Assembly: GCA_013350335.1 (NCBI GenBank)
Contig: CM023533.1
Location: forward strand, 33,846,170-33,910,169
DNA: 64,000 nt
Direction of reading: 5' to 3'
DNA from: Chimonanthus salicifolius
Lineage: Eukaryota; Streptophyta; Magnoliopsida; Laurales; Calycanthaceae
The notes below the pieces were generated by a model, which did not search any database, was not told where the DNA came from, and saw only the letters and a list, made by a program, of their open reading frames with translations. Shown piece by piece: positions 48,840 to 64,000 of this stretch (its first letter is position 1; every line of letters starts with the position of its first letter). Made by a program: the position numbers and the translations under genes.

Positions 48840-49139
48840 TGTAGTACCCCACACCAGAGGGGGGCCTGGTCGAAAGACAGAGGGCGTCACATGGAAATAA
48901 AATCGCCAGGCAAGGTGGGATTAGCGCCAGTGGGCGTGTTTCATAGTCCCTCAACGCCAGTGAGGGTCTTGGATCCTCGGTATATAAGAGATTGACTCCT
49001 CTCCATCTAGCTCAAGGCCTTTTAAGAGATCCCCTGGTGTGGGTCCTTCAGATGCAAAGCCAGTGTGGATCCCGGGTGCGGGACCAAAGTGGACAATATT
49101 GTGTTAGAAGGTCGGGACAGATTGTTACAAGTGACATCT
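48840..49139 (+). mobile_element. 300-bp solo LTR with 6-bp target-site duplication
   Basis: Starts TGTAGTACCCCACACC and ends GATTGTTACA (TG...CA). AGTGAC stands directly on both sides (48834-48839 and 49140-49145). The right part (AAAGTGGACAATATTGTG, TTAGAAGGTCGGGACAG) matches the LTRs of the TRIM at 32490-33008, and GGTATATAAGAG near 48980 is a TATA-like promoter. It sits inside a decayed coding region. Confidence 0.85.
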
Positions 49140-50180
49140 GGGAGTTGGCTTCCTAACGCAGCCTATGCTACTATTACAGGCTTGCAACATTTTGATAATT
49201 ATGCAGAATCATACATGCAAGAGGTATACAGGCTTGGCTCACATCTAAGCCCTACTATCAATGTGTAGTAGTTTCTATGCAGAATTATACATGCAAGAGG
49301 TATACAGGCTTGGCTCACATCTAAGCCCTACTATCAATGTGTAGTAGTTTCTAGCATCAATACTAGAATCATTGGGAAATCGAGTGTTAGAAGAGCTCAA
49401 TGTAGAAAATATTGCAGTAGGATCACTCCTGCTAGTGGATCTAATCCACTATGTAAGGCATGAGATGAAGAAGTTATGCTATGGTTTCCATGCAAAGCAA
49501 CAATTGCCGAAATTGGAGATTTCAGTATGTGAACTAATAATAGAGGGAGCAGAGCCATTAAGCCTCCCTCAGCTGAAGAGAAAACCACAATTCAGAGGGA
49601 TCAAGAGAAACAAGCTATTCAAACCTTACAAATTCTTTAAGAGAACACAAAAGGAAAGATCGAAGAGGCCAAATAATGGGGAAGCATGCTGCTTTGCTTG
49701 CAAAAAATCTGGACATTTCGCAAAAAATTATCCGACTAAAGCTCCAAAGTAGTAAAGAAGTTATTTGTTATTCCACAAATCAATGAAGACTAGGAGCTAA
49801 ATGAATCAGAAGAACAATTTCAGCAGTTGATGATCGACACGAAGGAATCTTTCAACTCCAAAGTGATGACTCTTCATCAAGTGAAGTCGAAAACATCCAT
49901 GCTTAAATCAAAATGTTCCAAGTCTTTCAATCTCTTGATGAAGAAGAATCATCTAGTGATGAATTTTGCAAACAGAAGATGTGCAACTTGCCTAATTTTT
50001 TGGATCGGAGTGAAGATTTTTCATCAAAATATTATGACATATCAGATGAACAAAGCCAAGAGGAGTTAGAAGCATCAGACTGAAGAAACAGAAAGAGCAA
50101 CGTTTAGCAACGAACCAGTCATTGTGATTAAAAGACCAGATTTTCCAGGAAGCTACAAGCTTCGACTTCATCTCAGGCAT
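49140..50180 (+). pseudogene. Gag/coat-protein-like remnant with a degenerate zinc knuckle
   Basis: The main frame at 49372-49752 is a Lys/Arg-rich protein with a CCHC-like knuckle, CFACKKSGHFAKNY: C-x2-C-x4-H-x4, but Tyr replaces the fourth Cys. Stops follow at once; downstream, other frames give an acidic, Ser/Glu-rich stretch (DEEESSSDEF, SDEQSQEELEASD) ending near 50083. A basic region, zinc knuckle and acidic tail is the layout of Caulimoviridae coat proteins, though copia gag also has a single knuckle. Several frameshifts, stops and an internal 76-bp duplication show it is non-functional. The stretch 50400-50880 carries further protein-like patches in broken frames. Confidence 0.45.
49201..49352. 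repeat. 76-bp direct tandem duplication
   Basis: Units 49201-49276 and 49277-49352 are identical except for one base (GCAGAATCATAC versus GCAGAATTATAC). The duplication falls in the decayed gag-like region. Confidence 0.97.
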
Positions 50181-50884
50181 CTCATTAGCTTAGGAAGATG
50201 AGGCCTCCCTAACAGGCCTTAGCCCTTGCTAAAATTCCTTTTATGGAAAGAGACAAAGAAAATGTCAGCAAAAAGTTCCACGTTACTAATGTACGTTTGG
50301 GTGTTGGAGTTTATAAGTATATGGACACTCTCTCTTTTTAAGTCAATTTTTAAAGATGAGTTTTACTCATTTATTTAACATGATATCAGAGCAGGGGTAC
50401 CACTAGTATAAATCGAGTTCAAATGAGAAAACATGGTAGATGTTCATTGACAATTGTGCCAATATGAATTTCTGTATAAGGAAATTTATTGATGACTAGA
50501 AGTATTATCCACTCGGGACAATAGCGGAAATAATGAATAGAGCCAGAAAATTCGATTTTGCTCTAAATGTCCCAGTCTAATTTGGAGATCAAACAATTTT
50601 ATTGGACTTTAATCCAAATCAACGGCTCTAGATAATAATGCAGGGATTGGTTCGATAGAGATGGACCAGATTGGACCATATACAATTACTAAAGACATGC
50701 TTGGTTATACAAGTGAAGGGAATAGAAGAGGTATTGCCACAGGTAGCTACTACATTGCAGAATCATGCTAACAAGATGGAAGGAAAGTTGACCACGGAAA
50801 ATCCATCCATGTAAGCATAAAAGGATAACATTATCCATCAACTGAATGCTATGAATCAGCAAGCCAGACCATATTATGAAGAAT

Positions 50885-51130
50885 TTAGGGCTCAAACTCG
50901 AGTTGCATTTTAAAAATTATTGAACTTGATTTGATTCAATTTAAATTACTGATCTGAGTTATTCAACTCGACTCGATCTAAATTTCTGCCCCAACTCAAT
51001 CTGAGTATTATTTTATAACTTGGTGCACTTAGATCGAGTTACTTTTAAATTCTCAATCTGACATGATCTAAATTTCATATGAATTTATTTTTTTCCAACT
51101 TGACCTGACTTGAGATATACAAAAGTATAA
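50885..51130 (-). repeat. GGGTCGGGT-family repeat, inverted and AT-decayed
   Basis: Reads as the reverse complement of the family: ATTCAACTCGACTCGATCTA, TTATAACTTGGTGCACTTAG (compare 30260-30275 on the other strand) and TTGACCTGACTTGAG. Many C-to-T changes suggest old, methylated DNA. Confidence 0.55.
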
Positions 51131-51673
51131 TTAAAATCTATTGATTTCTCATGTTAAAATTCGAAGCAAGCTTTACCCATAGAATAACTTAAAGAAATGG
51201 TGCAGAAATAGTGCACTGTTTTCATGACCCATTTAATTCCTCCAATGATGCATGGACCGCTGTCCTTTTCAAAAAGCAGGGCCTTAAAGAAAAAATTGTA
51301 TTTGCGACAGTGGGCAGTTCAAAATGTTACAATTATTTGATGGGTAGCAATCCTTTTACAGGAGATTTGTGTAATCACATATGAATTTAAATTTATTATT
51401 AATTTGACTCTTTGCATATATTGACAATCAGAAGTCGAAGAGGACTATTGAATTCCTGCAGGAAAATGAGCAAGGAAATCAGCAACAGTCTCCTCTAATT
51501 TCCAACAACAAAATTAGAGATTTCCTCTATGATGATTCGATTGTATCTTTCTATGTAAAGAGTGTTTATATTGATTCATACCTGTATTTTCGAAAAAAAT
51601 ATTATAAGTATACCAAGGTCTCCAAGGTGGAGAACCATTCATTCATTCTTTCTGTGTTTTTCTATTTTCTTTA

Positions 51674-51927
51674 GCATAAACAGTAAATCGGCTTACTAAA
51701 ATTGCATGAATAATAAATCGACTCGTCGAAATTCGCATAAATAGTAAAATCGGCTCACTGAAATTTACATGAATAGTAAAATTGGCTCATCGAAATTCAC
51801 ATGAGCAGTAAATCGGCTCGCTAAAATTCACATGAACAGTAAAATCTGCTCATCGAAATTCACATGAACAATAAATCGACTCGCCAAAATCACATGGACA
51901 GTAAAATCGGTTCACCGAAATTTTACT
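51674..51927. repeat. Minisatellite, about 31-32 bp unit, eight copies
   Basis: Units read about CATGAACAGTAAAATCGGCT followed by CATCGAAATTCA, starting near 51674, 51705, 51737, 51769, 51801, 51832, 51864 and 51894. Some units carry TAAATCG rather than TAAAATCG, in a partly alternating pattern. Confidence 0.93.
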
Positions 51928-52084
51928 ATTCATGCGAAAGGTAAAACTGACAATAAAATTGTAACAAGCCCAAAGCTACAAAGATATGCACGGTGGCAAT
52001 GGTGGCAATATTTTCTTGACAGAATACAAGTTAACTATCGAAAAGGTCTCAGGGAAAGAGTATTTCTTACTCGACTCACTTACA

Positions 52085-52450
52085 TTTATTATCACAAATC
52101 TCGTTATCAGGATATTAACGACAATTGTTAATAGTGGCATATTTTCAAATTCTCAGGTTTTAATCGGGAATTTAACGGAAAAATCTCGCGAAGAATATAT
52201 TATTTGAAAAATAATAAAAATAAATATAAAAAATAAATAATGTGGCCAGAGTTTGAAAACATATATGATATTTCAGAAATAAAAAATGTATATTTGGCCC
52301 AAGCGTTTTTAACGAGAATTTAACAGTAAAATCTCGCGATTTTAACTGAAATTTATTGTTTCTCGCGATTAAAACGTGTTTTAACGGGAATTTACAGTTA
52401 AAAATGACAGATGCGATAAACGTGGATTTTTAATGCCTAAAAGTTATTTT
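52085..52450 (+). repeat. Dispersed repeat, GATATTAAT/GGGAATTTAACGG family, copy 3
   Basis: ATCACAAATCTCGTTATCAG, GGATATTAACGACAATTG and GGGAATTTAACGG follow the landmark order of 13760-14075. CG-rich words such as AAATCTCGCGA are better kept here, suggesting a younger copy, and GGGAATTTA(A)C recurs at 52390. Confidence 0.6.
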
Positions 52451-52949
52451 ACCAATATTTTCATGATAAAAATAAAGATATTGTAGATATTTATTACATT
52501 GCTTACAATAGAGATGAAAATGCTAAGAAACATTTCTCGAACTTGAGAAGAATGCCTTTTAAAGATCGAAGCGGTGCCAAGCGATTAGAGAAATCGATCT
52601 TTAAAAGGCGAGTTCATTGTAGAGAGAATACCCAAAGATATATTCCTTTTGTACTTCACTAGGAAGGATTAGCCATATCTTTAATAATCTCAAATGGATA
52701 AAATTAGAGAGATCAGTTCCCTAACTGATTAATCTCTAAATAAATAATTGATGATCTCTTTCTCATCCTAAGACAATTGTATCCCAACTCATTTTCAAAA
52801 CAAAATTTCAATGAGTTAACAAGATTAGAGTTGTGACAAACTCAACTGAATAAAATATTTCAAAGAATAAATTTTGCAGATACGATACTATCTAGATTAG
52901 AATCTCCACAATGACGAGGGTTTCTGTGGAAAGACACCTATTTTTTTTG

Positions 52950-53100
52950 AATTTACATGTGAGAAGCCTTAGAATATCTAGCGTAAAATCTCTAGGGATG
53001 ACTCCACTTCCTCTAGAGTACACCAATATTAGGTCATGGAGTCTCGAACCCATAACTTTTGAGAAAGGCATCTACTTAAGCCAGCTAGAAAGACTCTTTC
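52950..53100 (-). mobile_element. SINE-like element (group D)
   Basis: On the minus strand, TTATGGGTTCGAGACTCCAT (a good box B) follows a degraded box A. The body with TATTGGTGTACTCTAGAGG and GGAGTCATCC parallels 58430-58575. Confidence 0.5.
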
Positions 53101-53892
53101 ATGAATCAAAAGCATGTAAGCGTCACGTTATCTTGTAAATTTAAAGATATCCCAATATTATTGAGAATAATATTTGTGATCACAGTAGAGTACATATGAA
53201 AGCCTTGTATGGAGAAGAATGAATAACATTTCACGCCAAGATTCTTAAGAATCTCTAAAGATGTTAAGATTCTTGATCTCTGCAGAAGCTGAAGATTCCC
53301 TCTCTTATATTCATCTGTAGGTGGGCATCAACGGAGAATTTGATCAATTAAATCTACTTTGAACTCTAAAATCTAAAGTTTGTAAAAGAGTCTGTTGAAA
53401 AAAAAATTAGTGAATCTTTATTATCAATAGATATATGTATCATATAAGACAATAGGTTAATATGCATTTGTACTTAATTGTTGGATATTTATAAAAAAAT
53501 TCATCATTCGCATAATTTAAAATAGAATTTATTGAGGTATGCTAACTTTTTTTTTTTTTTTGGTATGAACTTTCAAATTCTTTTAGACATATTTTTGGCA
53601 TTAAGAAATTGATTTTCAGAAGTAAAAAAAAAGCTAACGAATACCGACATTAAGAGGTATCACGATAAACGAGAGTGATGGATCTACAGCAGTGGCAACT
53701 CACAAGTGGCGGCGTGCAAGTGTGTATGTGTTTCCAAGGACACGGATTAGCCATGTCGACTGAATTCATTGCTGATAAGTCTACTGTTACTTCGCTTTGA
53801 ATCTTGGGCCGAATTTTAATCTTGCATCATATGATTGAAAAATTTGTCGGTTGCATTATATATTTTATAAATTTAGAATAGAGTTAAAAAAT

Positions 53893-55513
53893 GGCCACCC
53901 ATTTAGACACCAGACTTTTCTGCTATAAGACACTAGTTTTCAAAATTTTGAGGTAAATTACTCTTTTACCCTTCTGTGTTTTATCCTTCGAACGATTTTT
54001 ATGTTGATTTTTCGGTTACTTCGAACGATTCAAATGGGATTCGAAGGAAATGAATACTTCTAGCTACAGTAAAATTCGAATCATTTGAAGGATTAACTGT
54101 CCTTTGAAGGAATGAATACTTCTAGCTACAGTAAAATCCCAATCATTCGAAGGATTGGTTAATCCTCCGAAGGAATGAATACTTGAGCTACAGTAAAATC
54201 CTTTAAAAATTTTAATCAGTAAAATATTTTTTAAAATTTTAAAGTTATTTTTTAAACACTGTGTATTTTCAAAATTTCTAAAATTAAATATCCAGACTAA
54301 TTACAATAATCTGATAAAAATACTTTAAGACTTCAAGGTCGTTTGACATTCCCAAATACTTAAAACACACTGTTTTACAAATAAGGGTATCTCTCAGCTG
54401 TATCGAAAATATATTTAGGAGTGTCAAAGAACCTTAAACTCTTAAAGTATTTTTATCAGATTATCATAATTAGTTCGGATATTTAATTTGAGAAATTTTG
54501 AAAATACACTGTGTTTAAAAAATAATTTTAAAGATTTAAAGGAGATTTTATTATTTAAAAAGTTATTTTTTAAGCACTGTGTATTTTTAAAATTTCTCAA
54601 ATTGAATATCCGGACTAATTACGATAGCATGATAAAAATACTTTAAGAATTCAAGGTCTTTTGATACTCCCAAATGCTTAAAACACGGTGTTTTACACAT
54701 AAGGGTATCCCTCGGCTGTGTCAAAAACACATTTGAGAGTGTCAAAAGACCTTGAAGTCTCAAAGTATTTTTATGTTTATTGTAATTAGTCTTGGATATT
54801 TAATTTGAGAAATTTTGGAAATAACTTAGTGCTTAAAAAATAACTTTAAAGTTTTAAAGGGAATTTTATTATTTAAAAAGTTATTTTTTAAGCACTGTGT
54901 ATTTTCAAAATTTCTCAAATTAAATATCCGGACTAATTATGATAATCTGATAAAAATACTTTAAGAGTTTAAGGTCTTTTGACACTCCTAAATATATTTT
55001 CGACACGGCTGAGGGATACCCTTATTTGTAAAACAGTGTATTTTAAGTATTTGAGAATGTCAAACGACCTTGAAGTCTTAAAGTATTTTTATCAGATTAT
55101 TGTAATTAGTCTGGATATTTAATTTTAGAAATTTTGAAAATACACAGTGCTTAAAAAATAACTTAAAAATTTTAAAAAATATTTTACTGATTAAAATTTT
55201 TAAAGACTTTTACTGTAGCTCAAGTATTCATTCCTTCGAAGGATTAACCAATCCTTCGAATGATTCAGATTTTACTATAGCTAGAAGTATTCATTCCTTC
55301 GAAGGACAGTTAATCATTCGAATGATTTAGATTTTACTGTAGCTAGAAGTATTCATTTCCTTCGAATCCCATTTGAATTGTTCGAAGTAACCGAAAAATC
55401 AACATAAAAATCGTTCGAAGGATAAAACACGGGAGGGTAAAAGGGTAATTTACCTCAAAATTTTGAAAACTGGTGTCTTATAGCAGAAAAGCCTGGTGTC
55501 TAAATGGGTGCCC
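53893..55513. mobile_element. 1.62-kb nested palindrome (foldback element) with 8-bp target-site duplication
   Basis: Left end GGCCACCCATTTAGACACC, right end the inverse of GGGCACCCATTTAGACACC, flanked by TAAAAAAT at 53885-53892 and 55514-55521. The outer arms of about 330 bp pair throughout (ACTTCTAGCTACAGTAAAAT opposite ATTTTACTGTAGCTAGAAGT; CCTTCGAACGATTTTTATGT opposite ACATAAAAATCGTTCGAAGG). Between them stand three further palindromic units of about 300 bp (about 54230-54530, 54545-54840, 54870-55170), each with TAAGCACTGTGTATTTTCAA on one side and its inverse on the other. There is no coding sequence. The ends match the 202-bp MITE at 27933-28134, so it is likely a non-autonomous Mutator-type element. 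Confidence 0.9.
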
Positions 55514-55544
55514 TAAAAAATAAGAGAGTAATACAAACATTCCA

Positions 55545-55660
55545 CTTTTCTGCTATGAGATATTCGATTTCAGATTTTATATAGAATTTACCTTTTTGCC
55601 ATTCCACTTAAAATCACCGCCTCAGCAGAATGCCTCTTATATTTTCTTTCGTTCGAACCA
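55545..55660. repeat. Degenerate relative of the palindrome's end
   Basis: CACTTTTCTGCTATGAGATA followed by ATTTACCTTTTTGCC parallels the left end of the 53893 element (ACTTTTCTGCTATAAGACAC ... AATTACTCTTTTACCC). A second, eroded element may start here and include the TTCGAA cluster that follows. Confidence 0.4.
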
Positions 55661-56129
55661 TACATCGAACGAATGGCCGGCTTGTGTTGTTCTCAGGCAG
55701 TGGATGGAAGAGGAAGAGGAGGGGGCTCACCATTGATAGAAGGTGGGACCCACCAGGTGAGATCGAATCCAAGGCAGAGGAGACTTCAATAGTGTTGGTT
55801 TGATGGAGTTACAATCCCAGATCCAGCTGATCTGGCTGAAAATGTCTCAAAATTTGGATTTTGAGAAGTGCGGTAGACATGTTGTTTTTTTGGCCAAGTA
55901 TTCTTCTCTTCCAATAGACTATGACAAGTTTGGCCCTTTCTTTGCCTGAACTTTGGCTTGTCAGGCTCACTCAACTTTTCAGATGGAATGATGGCAAATC
56001 GAATTTTCATCGAATCATATCTTACTCAAATATAAAAAAGGCTTGAATTTTTACACACTCGAAAAGTCTGTCTTTACACACTTGATTTTAATTGTAGATG
56101 ACTGATTACCACAATATTTCTGTATTTTC

Positions 56130-56625
56130 ATTCGTTCGAATGAATGCCCAGTTCATTTCGGCATTCGTTCGAACAAATGGACACATACCCCTGTGATTTT
56201 CACTCATTCGAACGAATGCCCAGTTCATTTCAGCATTCGTTCGAATGAATACACACATCCTCGATATTTTAATTCATTCAAACGAATGCCCAATTGTAAA
56301 TTGCATTCATTCGAACGAATGCCTAAGTGTAAATTACATTCATTCGAATGAATGGGCAGAAGGTGTTCATTCGTTCGAATGAATGGATTCAGTCGAATGA
56401 ATGTATCAGAGAGGAGTAGAAAATGACAATCCTTCTCTCGAATGTTTCGAATGAATGGATTGATTGACAGTTATGTTAATTCGTTCGAATGAATCAATTT
56501 ATTATTCGAACGAATGACATATAGATGTGCATTTATTCAAATGAATGACTTGATTCATTCGAACAAATGTATCATAGAGGATTGAAAACTTATAGTCATT
56601 CTCTCAAATATTATTAGGTCGAATG
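56130..56625. repeat. Cluster of about 15 CATTCGTTCGAACGAATG-type palindromes
   Basis: The 18-base palindrome CATTCGTTCGAACGAATG and variants recur about every 30 bases, near 56138, 56163, 56205, 56234, 56272, 56304, 56338, 56366, 56480 and 56502, among others. TTCGAA words also fill the arms of the neighbouring 1.6-kb palindrome. No coding sequence. Confidence 0.9.
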
Positions 56626-56639
56626 AATCAGTAAAAAAA

Positions 56640-58600
56640 AAGTATACATTTTTACCTATTTGGTGCTTATCAAATAAGACAAAAGTGTACTCTATTTTTT
56701 TTTCGTAACGAGACCACTTATTAAGTTAGGACTCAACAAGAATTATTCTTCAGTCTGTCTGCACCACAATTGTTCATACTGTCGGTCTGAACAAGTCAGA
56801 TAGCATCAGAATTTAATTCTAAGACATGGCAAGAACTATTGGGCTACAAACTCCATTTTTCTCCCTATTCCTCCACTCATGTAGAAAATCTGCCTCTCAA
56901 AGAAAATTCCTCATTTTTACTCCTGTATTTCCAACATTTATTTATCAAACAAAATATAAAAAAAAAAAATCCTTCAAAGAAGAATTTCTTACTTAAATAA
57001 TATTTTCCAAAAAGAATTTACCCTTATTCAAACAATGACTATATAATAAGGGTTTAAAAATTACTTAGAGTAAGACCAACTGACCAACTACCATACATTT
57101 GGTGACGCCATTAATTGTTGAATTATTTGAAGCATGCTTCATGACTCGTAAGCAATGATCTGAGACTGTCTAATCTACTTAGGTCATTTTCCATGGCCAT
57201 TGATGTTGCTTTTTGAAATTGGTGGAGGCACTATTACACATGGTCCTTATTTTGTTTTTGAGCTGAACACGTGTGGCCTCTATTAAGTGGACTTTGAGGT
57301 AAAGGATCTCAAGAGATATTCCAAGCCGCCTTCATTTAGAGAAATAAATATCGATTGATACATCAATATCAATATTAATTATTTTTTTTAAAAAAAGACA
57401 AATTTCATGGTTGATACTGAATTTATAATAGATGAAGGTTCAATGATTTTATAAATCAAATAAATGATATTTTGGTGTGAGAATTTAAAAAATAATCATA
57501 ATCTAATTAAATATTTATAGCCATCTAATCTAAATTCTAAATTACATAAAAAATGGTTGAAGTTGAAACAAAACACTCTGTCAACTTTCAACTTCATTTG
57601 CTTAAATTAATTGATTAAAAATATTTAAATAAATCTATTTTTATAATTGACATGATCATCGTTCCTATTTTAAATTGACAAGTAAACAAATAATGCATAA
57701 TATAAGATTTAAAATATAGATTGAAGGATTTGCGTCATATTTTTTTAATGCTATATTAAAAAAATAGAGAAAATATTATGTAAAAATTTGTAAAGTAAAA
57801 AAATAATTATCTGTTATCATTTTTTCGAATGTCACTCATATGAAGCATGTGATTATCACCGATCACCTATAAATTTAATTGGCTCATAATTTATTGAGAT
57901 ATATTCATTATTAGATTAATCTCAATTCTAATAATTTAACATCTAAAACTATGTCTGCATTTGGATGGAGGTACTGGGGGTATCCTCTCGTTACCCTCTT
58001 TGGTAATGAAATGAAGAAGGTAAAAATTCAAATTTGTATCGCTCCCTCTCCATCTTTTAAAATCCTTTGGAGCATGGAGATTTTCAGAAAATCCTTTCTC
58101 CCCTCTTTACCTCTCCTTATCTCCTCTTTGCACTTATGAAGCAAAAATATTTTTATTTGATGAATATTATTTAATAAGTATATTTCATAAAATTTTATTT
58201 TTAATTTCTATATTATGGATTTAATAGAAATTATTAATTCTCATAAAATTATTAATATGTCAGGTTACCCCTACTTACCGTTACTAAATAAGATTTTTTC
58301 TTTTAGGATAAGTTTTAACTTTACCCCTATAATTACCAAATAAATAAGAGTAACACCTCCATAAAGATAATCTCTAGTAACCTTGTAAAATTTAACTGTA
58401 GTCCAAACACAACTTATATGTATACAACGTGTGAGAAACTTAGACACAGTCCTACTGAGACCTCCACGGATGAGCCAACTACCTTAAGGCATACCAAAAT
58501 TAGGCTATGGAGGCTCGTACTCACAACCTACCACTTTATGTGTGGATGGAGGCAACCAGTTAACTCTATATTTAGATTTAATATTTTTCATGTGGAAAAA
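56640..58600. other. AT-rich upstream region of the beta-glucosidase gene
   Basis: No gene is seen. Contains poly-A/T tracts and a group D SINE-like element on the minus strand at 58430-58575. Confidence 0.55.
58430..58575 (-). mobile_element. SINE-like element (group D)
   Basis: On the minus strand, GTTAACTGGTTGCCTCCATC (box-A area), GGTTGTGAGTACGAGCCTCC (box-B area), then TTTGGTATGCCTTAAGGTAG and GGAGGTCTCAGTAGGACTG. It lies about 230 bp upstream of the beta-glucosidase start. Confidence 0.5.
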
Positions 58601-58643
58601 TAAATCTATTAAATTAACTCATTGTCATATTATAATATAAATT

Positions 58644-58655
58644 TATATATAAAAG
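58644..58655 (+). promoter_or_regulatory. TATA box of the beta-glucosidase gene
   Basis: TATATATAAAAG, followed by GAACC, lies about 150 bp before the ATG at 58803. Transcription would start near 58680-58690 and give a leader of about 115-120 bases. Confidence 0.6.
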
Positions 58656-58802
58656 GAACCCAACCCCTGGAGGATCCGATGGGATTGTTTTTAGTATTTT
58701 TCGGACCTTAGTTTTCTTACTTTACTGTACCGAAGAGTGAAGGCTTGAGTATTGCTGTCTTCAAGAGAAGGTAGAGACGCAGAGACACAGGTATTTGAGA
58801 AG

Positions 58803-63651
<4,849 letters not shown>

Positions 63652-64000
63652 GTATGTCAATCTGTACTCCATACACCATCAAGAAGTTCTCTTTGTATCA
63701 GAAGTAGGGGTCTGATGAGCTTGCATTTTAGATAGTTTTTTCCTCAATTGAGGACATCCTAACCACAAGTACAAATCCATTTATTGTTATTTTTTTTTCC
63801 ACCTAAGTTTGCATTAAATCCATGCCTAGAAAATTGACCCGTCGAACCTGTGTTGAGACACCCTATTGCTAAAACAGACCCATGGCAACCCAAGCACACA
63901 GGGATCATTGGATGTGGTCTAACAAAAACTCACTAGCCTATTTTACAACTCTCTGACGAAAATCACCTATTAACATTGCTTAAGTTGACTCTTTGAAAAT

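Noticed and set aside
58752..58802. Longer N-terminus for the beta-glucosidase
   Set aside because: It also begins with TTG, and ATG 58803 places a proper signal peptide at the N-terminus.

Overview
This is nuclear DNA of a flowering plant. It is AT-rich, the multi-exon genes have GT-AG introns, protein families are plant-specific (a DYW-type PPR protein, an EID1-like F-box protein, a plant GH1 beta-glucosidase), and the space between genes is packed with decayed retroelements, SINEs, MITEs and microsatellites. The species cannot be fixed from the sequence. The protein families point to a broad-leaved angiosperm rather than a grass, but that is inference.

Layout. 1-2.27 kb: mostly non-coding, perhaps with the 3' end of an upstream gene at the left edge. 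2.28-11.84 kb: a tandem segmental duplication, each unit carrying an intronless PPR-DYW gene on the minus strand. Copy A (2636-4346) is broken by two one-base indels; copy B (7940-9640) is intact at 566 codons. 11.8-21.2 kb: repeats, including a copia-type LTR, a long gypsy-type LTR with internal tandem repeats, and a foldback MITE. 22.0-34.6 kb: an eight-exon alpha/beta hydrolase gene of the monoacylglycerol lipase / caffeoylshikimate esterase family (340 aa), its introns filled with SINEs, a MITE, an LTR fragment and a complete TRIM retrotransposon. 34.7-42.6 kb: gene-free and repeat-rich. 43.2-44.2 kb: an intronless EID1-like F-box gene (332 aa). 47.6-52 kb: remnants of a retroelement or endogenous pararetrovirus-like sequence with a degenerate zinc knuckle, interrupted by a solo LTR with a target-site duplication. 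53.9-55.5 kb: a 1.6-kb nested palindrome with MITE-like ends, followed by a cluster of TTCGAA palindromes. 58.8 kb to the right edge: a GH1 beta-glucosidase gene with 11 exons visible, running off the window.

From memory, the four gene families (PPR At3g62890-like, hydrolase At3g62860-like, EID1-like At3g63060-like, BGLU7/8/11-like) have close relatives near one another on Arabidopsis chromosome 3, so the window may be a conserved microsyntenic block expanded by transposons. The genes do not form a pathway: they are an organellar RNA editing factor, a lipid/phenolic ester hydrolase, an SCF substrate receptor and a secreted glycosidase. The most unusual structures are the nested palindrome at 53893-55513 with a short relative inside a hydrolase intron, the TRIM at 32490-33008, and the PPR duplication in which one copy has lost its terminal DYW.
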